33,393 nt of DNA from assembly GCA_030754315.1 (NCBI GenBank), contig JASMAO010000007.1, forward strand, positions 1 through 33,393, written 5' to 3'. Under the pieces are notes generated by a model, which did not search any database, was not told where the DNA came from, and saw nothing but the letters and a program-made list of their open reading frames with translations. How positions within the stretch are numbered: position 1 is the first letter of the stretch; each line of letters opens with the position of its first letter. Positions 16,453 through 24,820 of the stretch are shown here, one piece after another. Both the position numbers and the translations under genes were made by a program. This DNA comes from SAR202 cluster bacterium. Its GTDB lineage: Bacteria > Chloroflexota > Dehalococcoidia > Lucifugimonadales > JASMAO01.

Positions 16453-16935
16453 ATGGTTATAGCAGATCGTGTTTCTACATTCACGCCGGCCGCCTTACCG
16501 GTTCAACCAACCAGGGTCACCTCATACCCTGATGAAACGGAGCAGGCAAAACCCAAGGGCTGTCGCCGATGCGGTACCCGCATGTACAAGGGCTACGACG
16601 AGTTCAAGTGTGTAATGTGTGGCTACGCCGATTACCAGTCCCATCCTACAGGATACGAACACCGTACAACTAACATCGTTAGTTCCGCTACTCGGTTCGT
16701 TGTCAGGTATATAGGAGATTCTCACGTGCTCGATCAGACCCTCACACATGCACGCCTTGTTAGATTGAACAACAGGGCCGTATATGAGGTTACGTGTCCT
16801 TTTTGCAAACAAGAGATGGAGCGTTCGTCGCTTTCTGGTAAAAGATCTAACGTTCGTGAAGAGAGGTTCAAGTGCGAGATAGGGCACCGTGTATCCCTCA
16901 TACCTGGGCAGAACGGCTCTCTCGGCTGGAAGTAG
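16453..16935 (+). CDS. Zinc-ribbon protein of unknown function
   Basis: The 160-residue protein carries two pairs of CxxC or related motifs. CRRCGTRMYKGYDEFKCVMC (about residues 37-56) is a clear zinc ribbon. CPFCKQEM followed by FKCEIGHRVSL (about residues 116-150) is a second cysteine-histidine cluster. There is no signal peptide or membrane helix. Zinc ribbons of this kind bind nucleic acid or act as protein adaptors, but I cannot assign a partner. The start is decided by AGGAGG, 6 nt before the ATG, and that same sequence can pair with the upstream leader. The gene thus looks post-transcriptionally controlled. It does not overlap its neighbours; the reductase homologue begins 153 bp later. 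Confidence 0.7.
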   Translation: MVIADRVSTFTPAALPVQPTRVTSYPDETEQAKPKGCRRCGTRMYKGYDEFKCVMCGYADYQSHPTGYEHRTTNIVSSATRFVVRYIGDSHVLDQTLTHARLVRLNNRAVYEVTCPFCKQEMERSSLSGKRSNVREERFKCEIGHRVSLIPGQNGSLGWK

Positions 16936-17088
16936 CGTACGGTCCCGTGGCTCTAAGCAACTTCGAGTTCCTTCCGCTAACGTGGAATGTGATTCTCAGT
17001 ACTCGCATTGTCTTTTGACACATTCTGCTCATGTCACTCTCAGTGTAGTTAGCAGCATTCTCCTCAACCATTGTGTGTTTCGCTCGCT

Positions 17089-17967
17089 ATGACCAGCGTA
17101 GTAGAACGGCGATCTCAAAATCCCGATTCCGTTTTCTTTGCTTGCGACTTCTCCCCCCCACGAGGGGCCGATCCAAAACTACTGTCACCCGCTTTATCCC
17201 TTACGGCAGATTTCATATCGGTTGCATATAACCCTGGACGGTCAGTCAGAATCAATTCGGTGCTGGCCGCCGACTGGATTCAACAAAAAACACAAAGTGA
17301 CGTTATATTTTCCCTCTCAACTCGCGACATAAACAAAATTGGCCTCCAGAGCTTACTACTGGGCGCTCAACTTGCAAGGCTAAAAAATGTTGTGATAGTG
17401 AAGGGTGACAACCTTTCGTCATCAGAGCTTTCAATGACGAAGTCGGTACACGACTTTAAACCTACAGAATTGTTGAGCTCAATCGTTGCGATGAACAAGG
17501 GATTCGATTACAAAGGCAAAAAGCTGCAGGCATCAACTGACTTTTGCATTGGCGCTACGATAGATCTGAATAATTGCATGGAAAGAGAGATTAATCTTAC
17601 CTATCACAAAGTGCAGGCTGGTGCCCAGTTTTTTCTGATGCAGCCTGTGTCAAACCCAAATGTAGTTCATTCATTCATAGATTGCTATAAAAAACGGTAC
17701 GGTAAACACTTAACCTCAATGTTATTCGTAGGAGTGCAGATGGTTGCACCTGGCGGATTGGCATTCGGGCAACTGCCTGAATGGATCACTAAAGATCTTG
17801 ATGCTGGCCGACCCTGCCACGATATCGCTGTTCAAGCCATCAGCGAATTACTCGATGCCGGATTTCGATCCATTTACCTCATTCCTCCGGTGTTCAAGGG
17901 CGGTCGTAGAGGATACGAAGATGCCAAAAAAGTCTTGGATGAGTTTAAAAGTCTACCGGACAAATAG
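17089..17967 (+). CDS. Methylenetetrahydrofolate reductase (MetF) family protein
   Basis: The 292-residue protein resembles the TIM-barrel flavoenzyme MetF, which reduces methylene-THF to methyl-THF. Landmarks are FACDFSPPRGAD near the start, DFISVAYNP, VVIVKGDN (usually LRGD), IGATIDLNN, the KVQAGAQFFLMQPV block and the C-terminal SIYLIPPVFKGGRRGY. The EFFPP motif, which carries the acid residue of classical MetF, reads DFSPP here, so Glu appears replaced by Asp. Overall similarity looks modest, so a different C1-carrier or a related reaction is possible. The ATG at 17089 was preferred over TTG at 17071; neither has a good ribosome binding site. A TTGACA at 17015-17020 lacks a matching -10. 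Confidence 0.7.
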   Translation: MTSVVERRSQNPDSVFFACDFSPPRGADPKLLSPALSLTADFISVAYNPGRSVRINSVLAADWIQQKTQSDVIFSLSTRDINKIGLQSLLLGAQLARLKNVVIVKGDNLSSSELSMTKSVHDFKPTELLSSIVAMNKGFDYKGKKLQASTDFCIGATIDLNNCMEREINLTYHKVQAGAQFFLMQPVSNPNVVHSFIDCYKKRYGKHLTSMLFVGVQMVAPGGLAFGQLPEWITKDLDAGRPCHDIAVQAISELLDAGFRSIYLIPPVFKGGRRGYEDAKKVLDEFKSLPDK

Positions 17968-18264
17968 AAGTGGCTGGGTGTCTGAAGGCATATGGCAAAC
18001 GCCGCCAATCAATTATTAGCCGTATGGCATTTATCCCTCTGTAGCCATCGGTAGGTGAACGGCCAACACTCCCCGTATGTCAGCGCGCAAAATCATACCG
18101 AAAATCGATAACGATTGTGGCTTTAGCAACAGGCCCATGTAACTTCCCACCAAACCTAGCGTTACCACACGTATTTTGATTCATCAAACCCTTCTGCAAG
18201 AGACAATCGTCGCCTTCACCACATTACGATATTGGGTACACCATTGAGGTTAAACCAATAGCGT
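17968..18264. other. Convergent spacer without visible gene
   Basis: These 297 bp lie between the convergent metF-like and lipA genes. I found no convincing reading frame, tRNA or strong terminator on either strand. Confidence 0.5.
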
Positions 18265-19143
18265 CTAGACAGCAGCAGCGTTTGTAGCTGCGGCGTGTTG
18301 GTCGTCTGCATGGTAGGAACTTCGCACCAGAGGCCCCGATGCTACATGCCGGAACCCCATTCTTTTCCCTTCACAAGAGAGTTCCGTAAATTCCTGAGGT
18401 GAGTACCATTGAGACAGAGCAATATGTTTATCAGACGGTCGTATGTACTGCCCAATCGTCAGCAAGTCACAATTTACAGTTCGTAAGTCCCTCATAGTTT
18501 CAATTATTTCATCCCATGTCTCACCCAATCCCACCATCATGCCCGATTTTGTAACGGCACCAGGGGCAATAGCCTTAGCTCTGTATAAAAGCTCCAAGGA
18601 ACGATCATAATCTCCCTTGGGCCTTACTCTGCGAAAAATACGGCGAACTGTTTCAATGTTGTGATTCAGCGTGTCCGGTGCTGCATCCAGCACTTTCACA
18701 AGAGCCTGTCTATCTCCGTAGAAATCAGGTATTAGCACCTCTACTTTGCACAAGGGAACTTTCCTTCTTATTTGACGTATACATTGGGCAAAAATGAATG
18801 CACCGGCATCGGGTAGATCATCCCGGTCGACCGAGGTAATTACAGCGTAATTGAGACCCATACGCTCAACCGTCTCGGCCAACCTCGCCGGTTCCTGAAG
18901 ATCAGGGGGTTTTGGCTTACCGCTTTTAACGGCACAATAGGCACACGCCCGGGTACAAATATCCCCGAGCACCATGAAAGTGGCGGTCCTGCGATCCCAG
19001 CACGTTCCTATGTTTGGACAATGGGCTTCCTCACACACGGTGTGCAAGCCGGCCTTCCTCACAAGGCCCCTAAGTTCGATGTAATTAGCCCCGCCAGGCG
19101 CTTTCACCTTCAGCCATGGCGGTAGCTTTCTCTGTACAACCAT
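18265..19143 (-). CDS. lipA: Lipoyl synthase
   Basis: LipA is a radical-SAM enzyme that inserts two sulfur atoms into protein-bound octanoyl groups to make lipoate for 2-oxoacid dehydrogenases and the glycine cleavage system. The 292 residues hold both iron-sulfur sites: the auxiliary cluster motif C37-x4-C42-x5-C48 in CEEAHCPNIGTC, and the radical-SAM motif C63-x3-C67-x2-C70 in CTRACAYC. The conserved RSSY sequence near the C-terminus supplies the serine ligand to the auxiliary cluster. The ATG has GGAG 5 nt upstream. LipB is not in the window, and the gene stands alone, divergent from the crotonase gene. Confidence 0.97.
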   Translation of the reverse strand: MVVQRKLPPWLKVKAPGGANYIELRGLVRKAGLHTVCEEAHCPNIGTCWDRRTATFMVLGDICTRACAYCAVKSGKPKPPDLQEPARLAETVERMGLNYAVITSVDRDDLPDAGAFIFAQCIRQIRRKVPLCKVEVLIPDFYGDRQALVKVLDAAPDTLNHNIETVRRIFRRVRPKGDYDRSLELLYRAKAIAPGAVTKSGMMVGLGETWDEIIETMRDLRTVNCDLLTIGQYIRPSDKHIALSQWYSPQEFTELSCEGKRMGFRHVASGPLVRSSYHADDQHAAATNAAAV

Positions 19144-19284
19144 CTATTCTCCGTACCTAATAATGAGACATAGATCATAACAGAACTCCTATTGTCACCC
19201 ATTCACAGTCACTGGGAGCATCCACCCACTGGAATTTATAGACCCGTTTACATCTCCGGTTCTTTAACGTACATCATTCTCTCA

Positions 19285-19314
19285 ATGACATGGCACTGGG
19301 CCCACCGGTATAAT
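19285..19314 (+). promoter_or_regulatory. Promoter of the crotonase gene
   Basis: ATGACA (19285-19290) and a perfect TATAAT (19309-19314) are 18 bp apart. The expected start near 19321 gives a leader of about 34 nt to the TTG start codon. Confidence 0.6.
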
Positions 19315-19354
19315 GTTCGTATCAGGAGACCCTAGTTAAATCCGGAGATCCGTC

Positions 19355-20140
19355 TTGGAAAAGTATATTACCGTCAATGGTGCCAATGGCATAGCGACAA
19401 TCACCATCAATCGTGCTGACAAACGCAATGCCATCGGTTATTGCGGTTGGTTGGAATTGCGCAGCATCGTATCGAATCTGTCGGAAGATGAACATTGTAA
19501 GGTCGTAATCTTCACGGGAGCAGGCGACCAGGCTTTCTCCGCCGGTGCTGACATCAATGATTTCGGCCTTTACCGCAATAATAAAGCCAATGCAAAGACT
19601 TACGCAGCCGCTTTTGAAGGAGCCCTTGACGCAATTGAATCTCTGACCCAACCAACTATATGCCTCATCAAAGGATATTGCATCGGTGGAGGCTGCGAGT
19701 TGACTATGGCTACTGACTTGCGTATCGCTGCAGACAATAGTCACTTCGGTATCCCCGCCGCTAAACTTAGCGTCCTCATCGGTTTCAAAGAAATGCGTCG
19801 CCTTGTAAACCTAGTCGGTCAAGGGAATGCATCCTACGTCCTATTGTCAGGTCGTCGGATTCCAGTTACGGAGGCTGAGCAGATGGGATTGGTGAACAAG
19901 ATTCTCCCACTTGCAGAAATCGACGAATACACCTACTCCTTGGCAAGAGAAATAGCGGCACTGGCTCCCCTATCACATCGAGGTCACAAAAAACTTCTTC
20001 AGACAGTGTTGAATGCTAATGTATCCCACCTGTCCGAAGCAGATGAGGACCTTATCTTCTCCAATTTTTCGAGCGAGGATTTTCAAGAGGGCCGGACTGC
20101 CTTCATCGAACACCGTCTCCCACAATTCAAAGGCCGCTGA
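19355..20140 (+). CDS. Enoyl-CoA hydratase/isomerase (crotonase) family protein
   Basis: The 261-residue protein is a crotonase-fold enzyme acting on acyl-CoA thioesters. It shows FTGAGDQAFSAGADINDF, forming half the oxyanion hole, and CLIKGYCIGGGCELTMATDLRIA, containing the first catalytic Glu. The second Glu position of classical hydratases (PEI-x-LG) reads PAAKLSV, so that residue is missing. Many family members with this IPAA-type motif exist and may catalyse isomerisation, hydrolysis or another thioester reaction, so hydratase activity should not be assumed. The TTG start has GGAG 8 nt upstream and a good promoter further up. The CoA-transferase gene follows in the same direction after a structured spacer. 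Confidence 0.88.
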   Translation: MEKYITVNGANGIATITINRADKRNAIGYCGWLELRSIVSNLSEDEHCKVVIFTGAGDQAFSAGADINDFGLYRNNKANAKTYAAAFEGALDAIESLTQPTICLIKGYCIGGGCELTMATDLRIAADNSHFGIPAAKLSVLIGFKEMRRLVNLVGQGNASYVLLSGRRIPVTEAEQMGLVNKILPLAEIDEYTYSLAREIAALAPLSHRGHKKLLQTVLNANVSHLSEADEDLIFSNFSSEDFQEGRTAFIEHRLPQFKGR

Positions 20141-20193
20141 TTGTAAAAGGCGGCTCTAAGCCAGCGAGGAATCGAAAAAAAACAAGGTCGCCT

Positions 20194-20283
20194 GTTGCAC
20201 TCAATTTAAAATTGGCGTGACATCGAGTATCGCCCATGTTTTTGAAAGATACACTATGGGCGCAACCTGCCTTTTGGTGCAAC
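20194..20283 (+). promoter_or_regulatory. Nested inverted repeats, possible three-way-junction element
   Basis: Outer arms GTTGCAC (20194-20200) and GTGCAAC (20277-20283) are perfectly complementary. They enclose two inner hairpins: CAATTT-A-AAATTG (20202-20214), and CGCCCAT (20231-20237) with ATGGGCG (20256-20262). Together they can fold as a three-way junction in the 207-bp spacer upstream of the CoA-transferase gene. No T-run follows, so an ordinary terminator is unlikely. Confidence 0.45.
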
Positions 20284-20347
20284 ACATTCTGTACCCCATC
20301 ACTAATAATTAGGGACCATACCAACCATCCAACAAAGTGATAAACCA

Positions 20348-21541
20348 GTGACAATAGAATCCCCATTGAGCAGCGTTAGAGTAATTGATTGCACGCAAAT
20401 GATGGCTGGACCATTTTGCACAATGCTGCTTGGTGACATGGGTGCCGACATCATAAAGATAGAGAAGCCAGATGGTGATGACATCAGACGGTCAGGTCCT
20501 CCTTTTATAGAGGGCGAATCCGCTGCATTCCTTGGAATAAACCGAAATAAAAGAAGCGTGGTGGTAAACCTTAAGAATGATGAAGGGGTATCGATCCTAC
20601 GTAGGATGATAGAGCAAGCTGATGTCCTCGTACAAAACATGCGACCGGGAACGATGGACCGCCTAGGTTTAGGTTATGAAACCATCCAGAAAATTAACCC
20701 CGCCATGATCTATACAACCATCTCTGGATTCGGAATAACCGGGCCATACAAAAATCGCGGCGGTTTCGACTTGGTTGCTCAGGGTATGAGCGGGCTAATG
20801 AGCATTACTGGATACCCCGGTGGTCCCCCAGCAAGAAATGGCGTCCCTATAGCAGACCTGAACGCCGGTTTCTACGCAGCATATGGGACTCTTTGTGCAT
20901 ACATCCACAGGCTCCAGACGGGCAAAGGTCAGCATGTTGACACATCCCTCCTAGAAGCTGGAATTGCATACTCAATATGGGAATCTGCAATATACTTCGC
21001 TACAGGCAAACCGCCCGGCCCAGTCGGATCCGGCCATTCTCTTTCCGCACCTTACCAGGCTTTTCAAACCAAGGACAGCTACTTCATCGTAGGCGCTGCT
21101 AATCAAGCCAACTGGGAACGCCTGTGTAGTGCCATAGGACGCGAAGAGTTGACACAAGACCCCAGATTCACTGCAAACTCCGACCGCAGGCATAATTTGA
21201 AGGAGCTACAAATCACTCTAGAGAAGACATTCGTCAAACGAACCACACTCGAGTGGCTCAAGAAGCTAGATGAAGCTGGAGTACCCTGTGGCCCCATAAA
21301 CAACTTGGCCGAAGTCTACTCAGATCCACAGGTAAAATCGAGAGGAATGATTGTCGATATGGAGCACTCCAAGGCTGGAACTATCCGCAACATTGGCCTG
21401 CCTATTAAAATGTCCGATACTCCAGGCTCCATTCGTAAACCCGCACCCGTTCTAGGGCAGCATACCGCCGAAGTTCTTGCCGAATTCGGCTACACTCAAA
21501 AAGAGATTGCGCTATTAAAAGAGTCGCGTATCATCACCTAA
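20348..21541 (+). CDS. CaiB/BaiF family (class III) CoA transferase
   Basis: The 397-residue product belongs to the formyl-CoA-transferase-like family, which moves CoA between organic acids through an aspartyl-CoA anhydride. Landmarks are IDCTQMMAGPFCTMLLGDMGAD near the N-terminus, KIEKPDGDDIRRSGPP, the NKRSVVVNLKNDEG block, and PIADLNAGFYAAYG, whose Asp aligns with the catalytic aspartate. DTSLLEAG and GVPCGPINNLAEVYSDPQV follow. Substrate choice cannot be read from sequence. The GTG at 20348 is the first plausible start and lacks a good Shine-Dalgarno. The upstream crotonase suggests a shared role in acyl-CoA metabolism. It converges with the aminotransferase gene. Confidence 0.93.
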   Translation: MTIESPLSSVRVIDCTQMMAGPFCTMLLGDMGADIIKIEKPDGDDIRRSGPPFIEGESAAFLGINRNKRSVVVNLKNDEGVSILRRMIEQADVLVQNMRPGTMDRLGLGYETIQKINPAMIYTTISGFGITGPYKNRGGFDLVAQGMSGLMSITGYPGGPPARNGVPIADLNAGFYAAYGTLCAYIHRLQTGKGQHVDTSLLEAGIAYSIWESAIYFATGKPPGPVGSGHSLSAPYQAFQTKDSYFIVGAANQANWERLCSAIGREELTQDPRFTANSDRRHNLKELQITLEKTFVKRTTLEWLKKLDEAGVPCGPINNLAEVYSDPQVKSRGMIVDMEHSKAGTIRNIGLPIKMSDTPGSIRKPAPVLGQHTAEVLAEFGYTQKEIALLKESRIIT

Positions 21542-21621
21542 CCATCAACCTAGAATCCTATTCTTAAATTCAATAGAGCATGGTTGGACGGTTTAATTTT
21601 AAAATGTAACGCCGTCTCCCC

Positions 21622-22977
21622 CTAACCCTTAATTCGGTCCACAACACTGCGAGTGGCACTTACAAGTCTATCCACCTCGGTCTCAGTGGTCAGTGTGGAC
21701 AGAGACCCAGCGGCTTTGGCCTGAGTTAAAACTCCCTCGTTCAGCAGCCCCATGAACAGCAACTTCTTCATATCTGTATCACCACGAAGCATGGAGCGAT
21801 TGTCAACGACTTCCTCCGATGTGAAATGAATTCCAAAAAGCGACTCCACTCCAGTCACCTGTACTTCAACGTTGAATTCGCCAAAAATCGCTTCCAACTT
21901 GGACCGTAAAATTCCGCCAAGCCTACCCAATCGCGCATAAACTTTTGGTGTGAGTTGCTGAATAACCGCTTCGCCAGCTACCATCGTCATGGGATTAGCA
22001 TTGAAAGTCCCTGCATGTCCTATTACTGGTCCTGCGCCAGTGGGGTCATAGAGGGCCATAACATCAGCTCTGCCTCCAAACGCACCGACTGGCATACCAC
22101 CCCCTATAACCTTACCTAACGTAGTCAGATCGGGTACCACACCGAACAACTCTTGAGCCCCCCCTGGCGCAACACGAAAACTTTGAACCTCATCGTAAAT
22201 CAGTAAAATACCAAGCTCTTCAGTAAGATCTCTTATACCCCTTAGGAATTCAAGCTTCGCTGGAGCATAGCCAAAATTCGACACGACCGGCTCCATAATC
22301 ACACATGACAACTCATTCCGGTAGCGTAATAGATTTTCTTGACAAACCTTCAGGTCGTTGTAAGGCAACACCAAGACGTCATCAAGTATGGCCTGTGACA
22401 TGCCCGGAAACTCAGGTATAGCTTTGGGTCCCCCAGGATCTAATTTTTCACGCGGGGTGTTGACACTAACAGAAACATATTCATTCGAACCATGATACCC
22501 CCCTTCAAATTTGGCTATCTTTTGCTTGCCTGAAAAAGCACGAGCCACCCTGATCGCATTGAGTGTGGCCTCGGTTCCCGAATTGACAAATCGCACAGAT
22601 TCCACAGATGGAATCCGTTCACACAGAAGACCGGCTAGCCTTACTTGAGCGTCCGTGGGGTGGCTAAAAGAAACCCCTTTCCGGACCTGCGCACTTAATT
22701 CTTTAACCACAAGAGGATCCGCGTGACCTGTAATTAAGCTAGTTGCATTAATCATGAAATCCAGGTACCGGTTGCCGTCAACATCATGGAGATAGTGTCC
22801 TTCACCATGGTCTACAAAAAATGGGAATGGATCAAAGTAAGAGGTGCCCCTAGAGCTACCGCCAGGCAAATGTTTCTCTGATTCAAATTGAGAAATCCGG
22901 GACCTGGGATGCTTTTCGACAAATAAGTCTATTTCACGCCGTAGCTTTTCGAGCAATTCTGATCTCCATAGCTCCAA
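21622..22977 (-). CDS. Class III aminotransferase, glutamate-1-semialdehyde-aminomutase-like
   Basis: The 451-residue PLP enzyme resembles HemL and other class III aminotransferases. It shows GHYLHDVDGNRYLDFMINAT, the RFVNSGTEATLNAIRVARAF cofactor-phosphate region, KFEGGYHGSNEY, YDEVQSFRVAPGG with Asp262, and TLGKVIGGGMPVGAFGG with Lys289 as the Schiff-base lysine. VIGHAGTFNANPMTMVAG is also typical. True HemL would serve tetrapyrrole synthesis, but this version has a longer N-terminus and no haem genes nearby, so it may be an amino-acid or omega-amino aminotransferase instead. The start is TTG with weak AGGA nearby. It follows larE by 37 bp and is probably co-transcribed with it. Confidence 0.85.
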   Translation of the reverse strand: MELWRSELLEKLRREIDLFVEKHPRSRISQFESEKHLPGGSSRGTSYFDPFPFFVDHGEGHYLHDVDGNRYLDFMINATSLITGHADPLVVKELSAQVRKGVSFSHPTDAQVRLAGLLCERIPSVESVRFVNSGTEATLNAIRVARAFSGKQKIAKFEGGYHGSNEYVSVSVNTPREKLDPGGPKAIPEFPGMSQAILDDVLVLPYNDLKVCQENLLRYRNELSCVIMEPVVSNFGYAPAKLEFLRGIRDLTEELGILLIYDEVQSFRVAPGGAQELFGVVPDLTTLGKVIGGGMPVGAFGGRADVMALYDPTGAGPVIGHAGTFNANPMTMVAGEAVIQQLTPKVYARLGRLGGILRSKLEAIFGEFNVEVQVTGVESLFGIHFTSEEVVDNRSMLRGDTDMKKLLFMGLLNEGVLTQAKAAGSLSTLTTETEVDRLVSATRSVVDRIKG

Positions 22978-23014
22978 ATCCTATCTCGATTAATTACAAA
23001 TGTTCAGCCGCGCT

Positions 23015-23869
23015 TCACTGCTTCAGGTGTATGGCAGCTAAAACCTCATTCATGCTACCTGTTCGAAAACCCTCGAGATCAATTGTCACATACGAATAAC
23101 CCAACGATTTAAGTTGTTTGGTTACCAACTCCCGTACGTCCCTTTGCACCAGACGCGGAATGTTTTCAACCTCGACCTCAATCCGAGCCATTACACCATA
23201 GTCCCGTACACGCACCTGCCCAAATGCCAAATTCCTCAGACACTCCTCCGCACAGGCTATCCGAGACAGGGCCTGGGTGGTCACTGGAGTACCGTATGGT
23301 ATACGAGACGACAGACAGGCCTGAGCTGGCTTATCCCAAGTAGGTAAGTGCATTTTTTTGGAAAGCACACGAATCTCATCTTTGCCCAAACCTGCCTCGA
23401 TTAGTGGAGTCCGCACACCATACTTCCGAGCAGCGTTCAGGCCCGGGCGCATTTCACTTAAGTCGTTGACATTAGTTCCATTGGCCAACCAATCGTAGCC
23501 TTCAACATCGGCAAGCTGTGCCAATCTCGTATATAACTCATCTTTACAAAAAAAACATCGATTGGGATCGTTCCTTTGATAATCCTCTCGCGCTACCTCA
23601 TCAGTAGCTATCAGCCGATGTGCAAATCCCACGTGTCGAGCAACATTAAGGGCACTTTCGCTTTCGGAAGGCGCCAAGCTAGCAGACACAGCGGTAACAG
23701 CCAACGCCCTTCCACCAAGCACTTCGTTAGCTACTGATGCCAAGAAGGTACTGTCTACCCCGCCGGAAAATGCAGTAACCATCGAGCCCATCTCATCGAT
23801 AGTGGTTCTAAGAAATTTGTCCTTTTCTTCAATGGTACCCACAAACGGTTTTATCATTTGTGTCATCAT
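23015..23869 (-). CDS. larE: ATP-dependent sacrificial sulfur transferase LarE
   Basis: LarE works after LarB in making the nickel-pincer nucleotide cofactor first found in lactate racemase. It activates the carboxylates with ATP and donates sulfur from its own cysteine. The 284-residue product has the PP-loop SGGVDS (residues 35-40), the RCFFCK motif with Cys105 and Cys108, NGTNVNDLSEMRPGLNAA, and the donor-cysteine motif PAQACLSSRIPYG with Cys185. Only one cysteine sits at the donor position, matching the sacrificial type rather than the iron-sulfur type. The ATG at 23869 was preferred over GTG at 23887 because AAGGA lies about 6 nt upstream. The aminotransferase gene follows by 37 bp. Confidence 0.93.
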   Translation of the reverse strand: MMTQMIKPFVGTIEEKDKFLRTTIDEMGSMVTAFSGGVDSTFLASVANEVLGGRALAVTAVSASLAPSESESALNVARHVGFAHRLIATDEVAREDYQRNDPNRCFFCKDELYTRLAQLADVEGYDWLANGTNVNDLSEMRPGLNAARKYGVRTPLIEAGLGKDEIRVLSKKMHLPTWDKPAQACLSSRIPYGTPVTTQALSRIACAEECLRNLAFGQVRVRDYGVMARIEVEVENIPRLVQRDVRELVTKQLKSLGYSYVTIDLEGFRTGSMNEVLAAIHLKQ

Positions 23870-24114
23870 CCCAGTCCTTAAATACACAACTACTTTACTC
23901 TTATAAGTTCAGCATAAAGAGGCGTAGCCAGCTTAACAATTTGTTCACCCCAAGTTGTTGGTAAGCAAGCCCCTTCAGAAATCAGAGGCGAATCGATCCT
24001 CAAATTCGTCTTTAGGCCTACAACTAAAACGCCTCTTTTGAGCCCTGCCTACCGCCATCTCCCAGCGTACCAGCGAGTAACCTACCGGTCAACGCAACAA
24101 TCGCCCGGAAGAAA

Positions 24115-24675
24115 TCAAGTGCGATACTGAATCCGCGCCTTAAAGAATATCGCTACGCCAACCAGCGTGACCCCTCCAGCAGCAATCCAATTTTCATGGA
24201 GTAGCCAGCCGACTCCAGTCGTCAACCCAAAAAAGACCGTGCCCGTAATTGCAGCATTCCTAGTAACCTTCATGACGATTACAGCCGGCAGCGCCGCTCC
24301 AGCCACACCCAACGGCAATAACCCTATAGCCGCCCCCATAGCAGTCGCCAATCCGGTGCCCCCAACGAAGCGCCAAGGAGCTGGGAAAAAGTGTCCGATG
24401 AGCAAACTACACGAAGAGATTAGCCCCAACCAGGTAGGTAAGCCAAGCATGAGAACGGGCACCGTAGAGGCAGCTCCTTTGATCACATCCCCCACAAAAG
24501 TAATAGCTGCATAGCGAGGACCCATCTCCCTGAATATGTTGGCCGTCCCAGGGTTCCCAGTTCCTAATTTTCGGATGTCAACACCGCGGGCACGAGCAAC
24601 GAGATCGCCAACGGACAACGATCCTAGTGCGTACACACATATTAACCACACCACGTAGAACCAGAGTTCATTCAT
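24115..24675 (-). CDS. plsY: Glycerol-3-phosphate acyltransferase PlsY
   Basis: PlsY is an integral membrane enzyme that acylates glycerol-3-phosphate using acyl-phosphate, the first step of phospholipid synthesis. The 186-residue protein has about five hydrophobic helices and the family motifs: GSLSVGDLVARARGVDIRKL, GTGNPGTANIFREMG, the GDVIKGAAS segment, GHFFPAPWRFVGGTGLATAMG and the C-terminal KARIQYR. The ATG at 24675 gives the usual start just before the first helix; a TTG at 24690 would add five residues. It is upstream of larE on the same strand, 245 bp away. Confidence 0.93.
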   Translation of the reverse strand: MNELWFYVVWLICVYALGSLSVGDLVARARGVDIRKLGTGNPGTANIFREMGPRYAAITFVGDVIKGAASTVPVLMLGLPTWLGLISSCSLLIGHFFPAPWRFVGGTGLATAMGAAIGLLPLGVAGAALPAVIVMKVTRNAAITGTVFFGLTTGVGWLLHENWIAAGGVTLVGVAIFFKARIQYRT

Positions 24676-24820
24676 CTTAATCAATAACAAATCGATCGGA
24701 TATCATATCTGTTTCACTAAACCTGTCGGGTCTATCGAACCTTCGCCAGTCATTCCGTCCCATCTATCACCTTCTATCCGTATCTCATTGCTGAATGCCA
24801 TTATCACGTTGCACTGTACA

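Noticed and set aside
17015..17043. TTGACA as a promoter for the metF-like gene
   Set aside because: No acceptable -10 box occurs at 15-19 bp spacing.
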